A stretch of 22,636 nucleotides of DNA from Lachnospiraceae bacterium UBA7027 (GTDB taxonomy: Bacteria > Bacillota > Clostridia > Lachnospirales > Lachnospiraceae). The stretch lies in contig DLBG01000040.1 of assembly GCA_002494135.1 (NCBI GenBank), positions 1 through 22,636 on the forward strand, written 5' to 3'. The translations under genes and the position numbers were made by a program. Positions 1 through 6,732 of this stretch are shown here, piece by piece; the stretch's first letter is position 1; each line of letters opens with the position of its first letter. The notes below the pieces were generated by a model. The model saw nothing but the letters and a program-made list of their open reading frames with translations. It made no database searches and was not told where the DNA came from.

Positions 1-8
1 TATCAACT

Positions 9-818
9 ATGAAACTTGTTAATCTGAAATGCCCGAATTGTGATGGGGTACTTACGAAAACAGAAGATTCTCTGCATTGCGAATCCTGTGGGGCAAATTT
101 TGCTATTGACTATGATGAATCGGATGTTGAAATTGAAAGACTCCGTATGGAGGCTGCGAAGGAGAAAAAAGAAAACAATTCAACCGGAATAACTAGTGGG
201 AAAGAGAAGAATACAAAAGCTTCCCGACTGATTATTTTGATAATTGTATTGCTTGTTGTTACGATTCCTTTCTGTTTTGCCGGCCTGGTATTGTTTCAAA
301 AGAATATGGTGGATAAATCTAATTCGGTTGTTGTTGGGAATGTGGAGAAGGAAGAAACTGATGATTATCAGGTTACAGCGGAAGATGTAAACGGAATGCT
401 GGATGAATTCATAGAGTCCGGAAAAATCGTACAAATGAATATCGAACAATGTGCGTACTGGGATGCTGTAAGCGCTCTTAGGAATTATCAAAAAACAGAT
501 GCAGTGTTCGAGGCAGCATATCTGATTACAGATATTCCAAATGAAAACCCTAAGAAGTCAAATAGGCTGGTTATTATTTACCAGGTTACCTGGTATAACG
601 AGAATTACGGGGAACAGATTTGTTATGATGCCGTTTATTTTGAAGGATTGCGTGTGAATCCAAATGGTGGTGTAATCAGCGATTTTGACGGAAAAACAAT
701 TGACAGAAGCGATGCAGCGTGGGGATGGTCCATGGCATATAGCTTTGAAGATTTGAATCAATGCTATCGGGAGAATGTAACTGCGCTTGGCGGGAAAACG
801 GAAAAATTGACAAAATGA
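9..818 (+). CDS. Membrane-anchored zinc-ribbon protein, function unknown
   Basis: The 269-residue product starts with a short zinc ribbon, with cysteine pairs at C8/C11 and C24/C27. A charged Lys/Glu-rich linker (about 42-70) follows, then one hydrophobic helix (about 73-96) and a roughly 170-residue domain predicted to lie outside the membrane. The layout suggests a single-pass protein with a cytoplasmic metal-binding head and an extracellular domain. I do not recognise the outer domain. It has no motif I can tie to an enzyme. Only eight bases precede the ATG, so the ribosome site and promoter are not visible and an earlier start cannot be excluded. The next intact gene is more than 900 bases away, so it is probably the end of its own transcript. 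Confidence is high that it is a gene and low for any role. Confidence 0.8.
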   Translation: MKLVNLKCPNCDGVLTKTEDSLHCESCGANFAIDYDESDVEIERLRMEAAKEKKENNSTGITSGKEKNTKASRLIILIIVLLVVTIPFCFAGLVLFQKNMVDKSNSVVVGNVEKEETDDYQVTAEDVNGMLDEFIESGKIVQMNIEQCAYWDAVSALRNYQKTDAVFEAAYLITDIPNENPKKSNRLVIIYQVTWYNENYGEQICYDAVYFEGLRVNPNGGVISDFDGKTIDRSDAAWGWSMAYSFEDLNQCYRENVTALGGKTEKLTK

Positions 819-1055
819 GATAAAACAAGAGAGCATTTGAATCTGCTTGAATGATTAACCCGAAAGGGTGACCCAAAATTCAATGTAGAAGATACTTTAT
901 TGACGCCACATAAAATCATGAACAATTATAAAGATTGCTACGAATCAAGATGTAGTGGTGTGGGGCTTCGATGCGAACATCCAGGTAAGATTTTAACTTG
1001 CGATATAAACGGCTATATGGTTTCGTTCATTAGTCGTTCATAATTTTACAGATTC

Positions 1056-1091
1056 TTGTAAGAGCAGAGGAATAAACCTCTGCTTTTACAA
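1056..1091. terminator. Hairpin, probable bidirectional terminator
   Basis: A 15-base arm at 1056-1070 pairs with 1077-1091 (one mismatch or G-U pair) around the loop AATAAA. The core is GCAGAGG/CCTCTGC, with A/T-rich flanks on both sides, so it could stop transcription from either direction. It may end a transcript running on from the first gene. Confidence 0.55.
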
Positions 1092-1334
1092 TTTGAGATA
1101 GAAAATTCTTTTTCCGCTATAGATGCCCATAATATCATTGACGTAAGCGTTTATAGTTTCTATTCCGTAGAAAAGAATATGATACCACTACGAGACATTA
1201 TGATCGGAGGAAACATAAGAAGCTGGAACAAGAAACAGTGAATAAAACGTTCGGCTTCGAACTTCCCGCACCAAAGGCGGAGACATAGTAGAGTTATTAC
1301 TCGCTATTACTCGCTTTTTTAAGCGATAAAAAAC

Positions 1335-1419
1335 CCCGTAAAGCATTGCTATTACGGGATTTCTAAGGAAGCAGGTGATGGGAATCGAAGATTTTAAGAA
1401 CTAAGGAACCCAGTAAAAT
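1335..1419 (-). repeat. tRNA-Gly 3'-end plus terminator remnant, copy A (att-like)
   Basis: Read on the minus strand, the 19 bases at 1371-1389 end as a tRNA does: T-loop TTCGATT, T-stem half CCCAT, acceptor half CACCTGC. They are followed by a hairpin with arms at 1335-1341 and 1352-1358 and a run of T, like a tRNA terminator. The rest of the tRNA is absent. An almost identical unit lies at 2651-2737, and similarity extends past the tRNA part to AGTAAAAT at 1412-1419. Integrases commonly use tRNA 3' ends as attachment sites. Assignment to glycine tRNA rests on recalled acceptor and T-arm sequence of Firmicute tRNA-Gly. Confidence 0.55.
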
Positions 1420-1732
1420 CAACGTCTGCAAGAACAAAAAACCCAAGGGGACTACTCAGGGGGACTACAATAAATCTAAAGAAAGGAGTTGCAGGACAAC
1501 ATCATCTTATTTTTCTGCATCCTATTTTTTCTCAACTATATCTATATCCGACAAGAGTTCGTGAAGGCTGATTTCTAGCTTAAAATCGCTTTTATATAAA
1601 TCAAATACTGTGTTAGAATGTAAACAAAATTAGTCTGCTTGATAGAAGATACTGATTTGAATAATCAGGTTGCAGCAATGATGATTATGCATGCCGGACA
1701 TTTTTGAACGGGAAAGATGAAGGTAACAGGCA

Positions 1733-2545
1733 ATGAAGGACAAAAATAAAATACCCATACGACTTTTGGTCTGCATAGGACTTTTTGTGATTTTTCTGTT
1801 TTTCGGCATATTTTTCTCCGCCGTCGGAAGCAACGGCATTATGGCGACAGTCTTTCTGGTGCTGGGCTTCATCGATGTGATTTTTACGGCCACGTTTCTT
1901 GCACAGTTTTTAAAAGAACGGGAAGAAGCGAAAGAAGCAGCCCCCGGTAACATCATCGTGAAGGATTACAAATCAAAATTCCGCTCCGGTCTGTTCGAAA
2001 GACTGGAGGTTCAGGTTGTGGAAGTGGAAGCGACGACCAGAGACAGAAGCACCATTCTCTCGCCTGAGACCGGCGGAAAAATCCCCGTACTTCTGCTTTA
2101 CACGCTAGGCGAAAGCTACGACACGCTGGTGGGAAACCGCACTTTGAATTTACTAAAAGAAGATCTCCGGGACGTGGTTTTGAATCTTTGGAAAAACGCA
2201 CTTTCCGAATACAATATGAGTCTGTACGATTATTATGATGAGGAGATGGAGATTTCCGTTGTCCGGTATGAAGAGAAATGCTATGCGGATTACGCACGGG
2301 TGAGTGAGGACGGCATACGCAAATATATCTATTCCAAAATTCATAGATATCCTTTAAGCATCACTACCACCGCCGATCCGGCCATCGTAATTACGGTAAG
2401 TCTTGAGGATTACGACGTACTCTATACCAAAGAGATCCGGGACGATATTATTCATTATGTGAAGGAGCGCGCCGTGAACTATGTCGAGGGCAAATATAAG
2501 ATGCGCATGGACTGTATTCTGAGCGTGGAATTTGTTTCCAAATAA
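1733..2545 (+). CDS. Two-helix membrane protein with a large cytoplasmic domain, unknown
   Basis: The protein is 270 residues. Two hydrophobic helices (about 9-31 and 37-59) are followed by a charged turn and a soluble C-terminal domain of about 210 residues with mixed alpha/beta character. I see no catalytic or metal motif and do not recognise the family. The start is the ATG at 1733, preceded by an AAGGTAA-type ribosome site. The gene stands alone between two tRNA-derived repeat units (1335-1419 and 2651-2737), and its codons look somewhat richer in G and C than the neighbours'. It may therefore be cargo of an old integrated element. That is an inference: no integrase or other mobility gene is present. 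A low-quality CCGG/CCGG hairpin followed by seven T (2618-2638) may be its terminator. Confidence 0.75.
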   Translation: MKDKNKIPIRLLVCIGLFVIFLFFGIFFSAVGSNGIMATVFLVLGFIDVIFTATFLAQFLKEREEAKEAAPGNIIVKDYKSKFRSGLFERLEVQVVEVEATTRDRSTILSPETGGKIPVLLLYTLGESYDTLVGNRTLNLLKEDLRDVVLNLWKNALSEYNMSLYDYYDEEMEISVVRYEEKCYADYARVSEDGIRKYIYSKIHRYPLSITTTADPAIVITVSLEDYDVLYTKEIRDDIIHYVKERAVNYVEGKYKMRMDCILSVEFVSK

Positions 2546-2617
2546 ATTTGAACTCGGTATAAACCTTTTTGCCTGAACTGCAGGGAGAGAAGATTCCGCA
2601 ATAAATAATTCTATTAC

Positions 2618-2638
2618 CCGGAATTACCCGGTTTTTTT
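2618..2638 (+). terminator. Weak candidate terminator
   Basis: Two CCGG tetramers (2618-2621 and 2628-2631) can pair around a six-base loop and are followed directly by TTTTTTT. The stem is only four pairs, so this is tentative. The position, about 70 bases after the 270-residue gene, fits. Confidence 0.3.
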
Positions 2639-2650
2639 AGAAAGAAAAAT

Positions 2651-2737
2651 CCCCGTAAACCTTGTGTTTACGGGGAAAATTAAAGAGCAGGTGATGGGAA
2701 TCGAAAGTTTTTTGAAATCCCGCAAACCTAGTAAAAT
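2651..2737 (-). repeat. tRNA-Gly 3'-end plus terminator remnant, copy B (att-like)
   Basis: This is the second copy of the unit at 1335-1419. A perfect ten-pair hairpin (CCCCGTAAAC at 2651-2660 with GTTTACGGGG at 2666-2675) is followed on the minus strand by ATTTTTCTTT, a proper intrinsic terminator for a minus-strand gene. The 19-base string GCAGGTGATGGGAATCGAA at 2687-2705 is identical to copy A. Similarity continues, with small gaps, to AGTAAAAT at 2730-2737. The tRNA body is missing here too. The pair brackets about 1.3 kb holding one gene. Confidence 0.6.
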
Positions 2738-2884
2738 AGGAGGTCTGAGGCTTTTGCATCCTTCAGAACACACCTTAGAACACAGTTTGGGTGATGGAAA
2801 AACACGGTTTGGGTTTATAAATCAAAGTGCAGATTTGTTCTATTTTTTCTAAAACCGTAGTTCGATTAACTTTTGGTTTAATAG

Positions 2885-3067
2885 GCTACCGGTTTATTAA
2901 TTCCGGCAATGCCGTATCTGCTAAGTTTTGCGGCGGGCGCAATGGTTTATGTTGTTGTGGAAGAGCTGATTCCGGAGATGTCGGAGGGAGAGCATTCCAA
3001 TATCGGAACCGTCAGTTTTGCCCTGGGATTTATTCTTATGATGGCCCTGGATGTTGGACTTGGATAA
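2885..3067 (+). pseudogene. ZIP-family metal transporter, 3' remnant
   Basis: The frame ending with TAA at 3065-3067 encodes about 60 residues typical of the C-terminal end of ZIP (ZupT/GufA-like) divalent metal transporters. It carries PYLLSFAAGAMVYVVVEEL, the hydrophobic helix with the family's conserved E-E-L-I-P metal-site segment, then EGEHSN and a last helix FALGFILMMALDVGLG. An in-frame TAG at 2882-2884 and the absence of the upstream two thirds show this is a truncated leftover. The break lies between tRNA-derived repeat B and this fragment, so deletion during element loss is a likely cause. The fragment sits directly upstream of the feo regulatory region, which fits a metal locus that lost one transporter. 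It is not expected to make a working protein. Confidence 0.7.
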
Positions 3068-3073
3068 ATCCTC

Positions 3074-3102
3074 TTGATTTTTAAAATGAAAAAGACTATT
3101 AT
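3074..3102 (+). promoter_or_regulatory. Candidate sigma-A promoter P1 upstream of feo
   Basis: TTGATT (3074-3079), a 17-base spacer, and TATTAT (3097-3102) form a good sigma-A promoter. Its -10 box directly abuts the palindromic operator at 3103-3118. A transcript from here would meet a strong terminator at 3144-3198 after about 90 nucleotides. Confidence 0.5.
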
Positions 3103-3118
3103 GTTAGAGGCAACTAAC
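3103..3118. promoter_or_regulatory. Operator palindrome GTTAG-N6-CTAAC (feo O1)
   Basis: A perfect GTTAG (3103-3107) and CTAAC (3114-3118) flank AGGCAA. It overlaps the expected transcription start of P1, so a bound repressor would block it. It is one of six perfect copies, all in regulatory gaps. Confidence 0.65.
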
Positions 3119-3143
3119 TCTGGCATATAGTATAGAATACATC

Positions 3144-3198
3144 TTCCGCATTGGATATGCCGAAAAGAAAGATTGTATCCGGTGCGGAATTTTTCTTT
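3144..3198 (+). terminator. Strong intrinsic terminator in the feo leader
   Basis: TTCCGCATTGGATA (3144-3157) pairs over 14 positions, two of them G-U, with TATCCGGTGCGGAA (3176-3189). The T-run TTTTTCTTT follows. It could be the old terminator of the ZIP gene, an attenuator for feo, or the end of a ~90-nt small RNA started at P1. Confidence 0.75.
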
Positions 3199-3206
3199 CA
3201 TATATG

Positions 3207-3242
3207 GTTAGTTTGTGCTAACAAAAATTATATATAACTAAC
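3207..3242. promoter_or_regulatory. Tandem operators (feo O2 and O3) over the likely feo promoter
   Basis: O2 (3207-3222) is a perfect GTTAG-TTTGTG-CTAAC. O3 (3227-3242) keeps CTAAC but has ATTAT in place of GTTAG. The two are offset by 20 bases, about two helical turns. A plausible promoter is embedded in them (TTAGTT 3209-3214, 16 bases, TATATA 3231-3236), so a bound regulator would cover it. The first feo-operon gene starts 40 bases later. Confidence 0.65.
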
Positions 3243-3281
3243 TTGAAACGGGTAGTTATATCGCTCAAAGGGAATACAAAT

Positions 3282-3665
3282 ATGACGGGAACAATCATTG
3301 TCTGTGTTGTGCTTGCGGCAGTTATCGGAATAGCCGTATACAGCATAATCAGAAGAATTAAATACGGTTCATCCTGCTGCGGCGGGAAAGATCCGATGCC
3401 TGCCAAGGTAAAGGTAAAAGATAAAAATAAAAGTCATTATCCGTATGTCTATCTGCTGAAAATCGACGGAATGCACTGCAGCGGCTGTGTGAGAAAACTG
3501 GAGAACACATTCCACAGCGAAGACGGATTGTGGGCGAACGTAAGTCTGGAAAAGAAGGAAGTAATTCTTCGTTCGAAAAGGGAGCTTGAGAGAAAGGATG
3601 CCGGAAAGGTTGTGGCATCGGCCGGCTTTACAATGCTCACATTTGACACAGGGGAACGGGGGTAG
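3282..3665 (+). CDS. Membrane-anchored HMA protein with FeoB-associated Cys-rich N terminus
   Basis: The 127-residue product has an N-terminal membrane helix (about 2-23), a basic stretch and a CC pair (C32, C33). This half resembles the small FeoB-associated Cys-rich membrane proteins often encoded beside feoB. A linker leads to a heavy-metal-associated (HMA) domain at about 55-122 with the metal-binding motif G-M-H-C66-S-G-C69. The protein would hold a copper-chaperone-like domain at the inner membrane face. A partner role for FeoB or for the downstream P-type ATPase is inference from position. I chose ATG 3282 because AAAGGGA lies just upstream at 3268-3274; an in-frame start at 3243 would fall right at the operators. 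It is the first gene of the feo operon, 63 bases before feoA. Confidence 0.8.
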   Translation: MTGTIIVCVVLAAVIGIAVYSIIRRIKYGSSCCGGKDPMPAKVKVKDKNKSHYPYVYLLKIDGMHCSGCVRKLENTFHSEDGLWANVSLEKKEVILRSKRELERKDAGKVVASAGFTMLTFDTGERG

Positions 3666-3728
3666 TGTGTCGTTTTTCATTTGTTCATTGAAAGGGTTAC
3701 CAAAGATATATTTCAGGGAGGAAATAAA

Positions 3729-3959
3729 ATGAGTAAGTTGAACGAAATGAAGAAAGGGACGGAAGGTGTGGTTGTATCCGTAAACGGTGATACGAGATTT
3801 GTAAGCCGTATCACATCCATCGGATTAACACCCGGATGTCACGTATCCATGGTAAAGAATGAAAAAAGTCAGCCGGTTCTGATTTATTCGAGAGATACCA
3901 TGATTGCACTGAACCGGAAGGACTGTGCAAACATTGAGATGGAGGTGGCAGGCACATGA
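3729..3959 (+). CDS. feoA: FeoA, ferrous iron transport accessory protein
   Basis: The 76-residue protein has the FeoA SH3-like fold pattern: a start region of the MKKGTEGVVVSV kind, a central GLTPG turn where the family has GI.PG, and a C-terminal stretch ending in a conserved I-E-M-E strand. FeoA is a small cytoplasmic protein needed for FeoB-dependent Fe(II) uptake. The start is ATG 3729, behind a strong AGGGAGG ribosome site at 3715-3721; a longer frame from 3681 lacks such a site. Its stop overlaps the feoB start by four bases (ATGA), so the two are probably translationally coupled. Confidence 0.93.
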   Translation: MSKLNEMKKGTEGVVVSVNGDTRFVSRITSIGLTPGCHVSMVKNEKSQPVLIYSRDTMIALNRKDCANIEMEVAGT

Positions 3960-5980
3960 CTGAGAATAATGAATGTGTAATTGCACTTTTAGGTCAGCCG
4001 AACTCCGGTAAATCCACACTGTTCAATGCTCTTACCGGTATGCATCAGCATGTCGGAAACTGGCCGGGTAAAACAGTAGAGAAGAAAGAGGGTTCCTTTA
4101 AGCACGAAGGAAAAAATTATATTGTAGCGGATTTGCCCGGAACTTACAGCCTTTCGGCTAACTCCGATGAAGAAATGATTACGAGAGATTATATTGCATC
4201 CGGAAAGGCGGATGTGGTCTGCATTTTAGCGGACAGCTCGCAGCTTAACCGAAGCCTTTACATGCTTGCGGATTATGCAGGTATTACGGTTCCGTGCTTT
4301 TTACTTCTCAATATGAGTGATGTAGCGAGAGTACAGGGAAAATCGGTGGATGCCGAAGCACTGGAAAAGAAGCTTGGAATTCCGGTTGTTCCTTTTTCCG
4401 CACCGGACAAAAAGACTTACAGCGGATTTTACAAGGCATTGCACAGGGCACTTAATGAAAAGACAGTTCTGGATTACCGTTCGCTTGAAGAAAAATATGC
4501 GGAAATCGAGGCGTTCGGGAAAATAAAAGAACTGATTCCGGACGATGTGATTCCTGGATATTCGAAGACCTGGGTTGCTGTTAAAGCCGTAGAAGGAGAT
4601 GCGCCTGTTTCCGCTAAAGTAAAGGAAGCACTCGGAAGTCAGAACGTAAAAGCTTTTGAGGATGCGGCAGGAAGCGTTAAAAACGGCGTTGTTATTACCG
4701 GTGAGTGCAAATTTGCATGGATTGACGGCCTTCTCGAAGGATGCGTGACTGCTTCGAAGAAGAGTGGTTCACTAAGTAAATTCGATAAAGCTATTACACA
4801 TAAATTCTGGGGTAAAATCCTGGTTGTGCTGATTATTCTCGGAGGACTTCTCCTTTCTTTTATTCCTGCATTGCCTTTAATGGGACTCGGACAGGCAATC
4901 GGAAAGATTCCGGATCCGGCATACAATGCGTTAATCGGAATCGGTTGTCCGATGTTTATTGCATCACTGCTTTGCGATATTTTACTTCGTTCCATCAGCT
5001 TTGTGGTACAGATGCTCGGCTTTGTTTTCGGCGTAACACTTGTATTCGGTTTACTCGAAGAAATCGGTATCATGGCGAGAGTATCTTACGTATTTGATAA
5101 CGTGATGAGTAAGTTCGGACTTCAGGGTAAATGCGTTATGCCGTTCTTAATCAGCTTCGGCTGTACAATGGGTGGTGCCGCGGGTACCCGTGTCATTGAT
5201 AACTGGGGCCAGAAGGTTCTGACGATTGCTCTTTCCTGGGCAATTCCCTGCGGTGCGGCATGGGCGGTTATTCCGATGCTTTCAACGATTTTCTTCGGCG
5301 CATGGATGCCGGTTGTTATTTGCGTCATTTTGCTGGTAACCATTCTTCACATTTGCTTAACCGGTTTCATATTCGGAAGATTCTTAGTAAAGAAAGAAGA
5401 GCGTTACGGAATGATTATGGAGCTGCCTCCTTATCACAAACCCAGATGGGGAGCACTTTTCAGATATGTATTCGGAAGAACCAAGGATACATTCTTCCGT
5501 GCAACAAAGGTTGTTGTTCTGGTTGCATTTGTGTTCTGGCTTCTTTCTTATACGAAGGACGGAAACATCACTTCGTCGCTTCTGTATAAATTCGGTCAGC
5601 TTGTGGAGCCGGTTACCAGGCTGGTTGGTTTAAACTGGCAGACATTCCTTGCATTCCTTGCTTCTTCTCTCGGTAAGGAAGGCGCGCTCGGCGTATTAAG
5701 TATGCTTTACAGCAATTCCGGCACATTAACATTTGGTTCCCTTATGGCAGGTGAGACTGCAAGCAATATCAATGAACTTCTTGCTTCTAATATTGCGAAA
5801 CCGGAGGCACTCGCTCTTATTATGGCTATGACATTTAATATGCCATGTATCGTGGCACTGGCAGCAACTTATCAGGAGACTCATTCCGTAAAATGGACAT
5901 CCATTATTGCGATTTATTACACTGTGGTTGCTCTTTTATTAGCCGGTGCGGCTTATTATATCGGCATGATGATTTGGTAA
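3956..5980 (+). CDS. feoB: FeoB, ferrous iron transporter with N-terminal GTPase
   Basis: The 674-residue protein has a G domain: G1 GQPNSGKST at 13-21, the G2 Thr around 40, G3 DLPGTYSLS at 59-67 and G4 NMSD at 119-122. A helical insertion domain follows, and from about residue 285 a polytopic membrane domain with two Gate-type halves, the second containing LGKEGALG. FeoB moves Fe(II) across the inner membrane and depends on GTP hydrolysis. One point is unusual. The first Gate segment normally carries a GCNVP-type motif but here reads GCTMGGAAGTRVIDN. The Cys is kept and the Asn-Val-Pro is not, so this belongs to a FeoB variant and its metal preference should not be assumed. It overlaps feoA by four bases, and the feoC-like gene starts four bases after its stop. 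Confidence 0.93.
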   Translation: MTENNECVIALLGQPNSGKSTLFNALTGMHQHVGNWPGKTVEKKEGSFKHEGKNYIVADLPGTYSLSANSDEEMITRDYIASGKADVVCILADSSQLNRSLYMLADYAGITVPCFLLLNMSDVARVQGKSVDAEALEKKLGIPVVPFSAPDKKTYSGFYKALHRALNEKTVLDYRSLEEKYAEIEAFGKIKELIPDDVIPGYSKTWVAVKAVEGDAPVSAKVKEALGSQNVKAFEDAAGSVKNGVVITGECKFAWIDGLLEGCVTASKKSGSLSKFDKAITHKFWGKILVVLIILGGLLLSFIPALPLMGLGQAIGKIPDPAYNALIGIGCPMFIASLLCDILLRSISFVVQMLGFVFGVTLVFGLLEEIGIMARVSYVFDNVMSKFGLQGKCVMPFLISFGCTMGGAAGTRVIDNWGQKVLTIALSWAIPCGAAWAVIPMLSTIFFGAWMPVVICVILLVTILHICLTGFIFGRFLVKKEERYGMIMELPPYHKPRWGALFRYVFGRTKDTFFRATKVVVLVAFVFWLLSYTKDGNITSSLLYKFGQLVEPVTRLVGLNWQTFLAFLASSLGKEGALGVLSMLYSNSGTLTFGSLMAGETASNINELLASNIAKPEALALIMAMTFNMPCIVALAATYQETHSVKWTSIIAIYYTVVALLLAGAAYYIGMMIW

Positions 5981-5984
5981 GAAT

Positions 5985-6251
5985 ATGCAGAAATTATTAG
6001 AATTATTAAAAGACGGAAAATCAAGAACCATAGAAATGCTTGCCGCTGAAATGTCAGTTTCAACGGATCAGGTGAAACGTGACCTGGAATATCTGGAGCG
6101 GATGGGAGTAATCAGAAAAACCGGATATAATCAGGCTAATGGACATGATTGTTCCACCTGCGGAGGATGTACGGACGGGCAGAAGTGTAAGAGCTGTGCT
6201 CCGGAAGGTGGATTCAAAAACATGGGAAATATGTGGGAAGTCTTGTTATAA
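5985..6251 (+). CDS. FeoC-like winged-helix protein with five clustered cysteines
   Basis: The 88-residue product has an N-terminal winged helix (about 1-46) with the MLAAEMSVSTDQVKRDL recognition region. A Cys-rich tail follows with pattern C56-x2-C59-x2-C62-x5-C68-x2-C71. FeoC proteins are small winged-helix proteins beside FeoB. Their cysteines can bind an iron-sulfur cluster, and they have been proposed to regulate feo transcription or FeoB itself. Classical FeoC carries four cysteines, so five is a slight departure. The gene begins four bases after feoB, clearly in the same transcript. A GC-rich hairpin follows at 6263-6286. Confidence 0.8.
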   Translation: MQKLLELLKDGKSRTIEMLAAEMSVSTDQVKRDLEYLERMGVIRKTGYNQANGHDCSTCGGCTDGQKCKSCAPEGGFKNMGNMWEVLL

Positions 6252-6262
6252 GCTTCCGCGGT

Positions 6263-6295
6263 CACCCGCACGCTGATGTGCGGGTGGCTTTGCAT
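6263..6295 (+). terminator. GC-rich hairpin, partial terminator
   Basis: CACCCGCAC (6263-6271) pairs perfectly with GTGCGGGTG (6278-6286) around GCTGAT. The following GCTTTGCATA has a poor T-run, so termination may be incomplete and part of the transcription could continue into the DUF6110 and ATPase genes. Confidence 0.55.
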
Positions 6296-6325
6296 ATAAA
6301 AATAAAAGAGATGGAGGTATGAATC

Positions 6326-6727
6326 ATGAATGTATGGAAAGGGATTGGTATTTTTGCGTTAGGCACATTATTTGGATTTGAGGGAATCAAACTCTTATGT
6401 TCCAAAGATGCTAAGAAAGTTTATGCGCATTGTACGGCAGGTGCATTAAGAGCGAAGGATTCGGTTTTGGATCAGGTTACAACTCTGCGTGAAAATTGCT
6501 CGGATATCTACGAAGAAGCCAAAGCCATCAATGAAGAGAGAGCAAGAAAAGAAAAAGAAGCTGAGATTGATGATGCGGAAGAAACAGATGATGTAGAAGA
6601 AACGGAAGAATGCGAATCGGAAGAAACAGAAAAGGAATTAGTTGAAACCAAACCGGTTGAAACAGAAGAAATTGTTAAGGAAGAGGCGCCGAAGCCGAAG
6701 AGAAGCAGAAAGAAAAAGGAAGCATAA
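6326..6727 (+). CDS. DUF6110-type small membrane-anchored protein
   Basis: The protein is 133 residues. The N terminus, MNVWKGIGIFALGTLFGFEGIKLLCSKDAKK, is a short hydrophobic anchor with a glycine-rich face. It matches what I recall of the DUF6110 family, found next to heavy-metal P-type ATPases in Clostridia. The middle (about 38-70) is helical. The C-terminal half is low-complexity acidic (repeated EETDDVEETEE-like runs) and ends in a basic KPKRSRKKK tail. An accessory role with the ATPase is inferred only from adjacency, since its stop is five bases before the ATPase start. The ribosome site GGAGGT lies at 6314-6319. Confidence 0.72.
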   Translation: MNVWKGIGIFALGTLFGFEGIKLLCSKDAKKVYAHCTAGALRAKDSVLDQVTTLRENCSDIYEEAKAINEERARKEKEAEIDDAEETDDVEETEECESEETEKELVETKPVETEEIVKEEAPKPKRSRKKKEA

Positions 6728-6732
6728 TAAAC

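Larger units (their letters stand above)
819..1732. other. Gene-poor stretch with possible gene debris
   Basis: No intact gene is visible in these 914 bases. Two short open stretches could be debris. One runs in frame from 855 to a stop at 1041-1043 (about 62 codons, with Cys-containing pieces such as KDCYESRCSGVG, and no good start). The other is open from about 1092 to a stop at 1239-1241. Neither matches a family I know. A strong hairpin lies at 1056-1091 and a tRNA-derived repeat unit at 1335-1419. The ten-base string ATTACTCGCT is tandemly duplicated near 1293-1312. The stretch looks like an eroded integration site rather than functional coding sequence. Confidence 0.5.

Noticed and set aside
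1371..2705. Intact tRNA genes at the two tRNA-like strings
   Set aside because: Only 19 bases of the 3' end are present; no anticodon arm, D-arm or 5' acceptor is found beside either copy.
2664..2852. A 62-codon + strand frame through tRNA-type repeat B
   Set aside because: It crosses the terminator hairpin and tRNA remnant, has no ribosome site and no family features.
2827..3084. An 85-codon + strand frame
   Set aside because: It is the wrong frame of the ZIP fragment; the frame ending at 3065-3067 gives recognisable ZIP residues.
3103..3242. Fur box as the control element of feo
   Set aside because: No GATAATGATTATC-like sequence is present; the dyad GTTAG-N6-CTAAC is different in sequence and spacing.
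4639..5073. Long minus-strand frames opposite feoB and many other genes
   Set aside because: All lie opposite good + strand genes, have no ribosome sites and show only compositional residues.
5260..5589. A 109-codon + strand frame inside feoB
   Set aside because: It is an out-of-frame shadow of an intact, well-conserved feoB.
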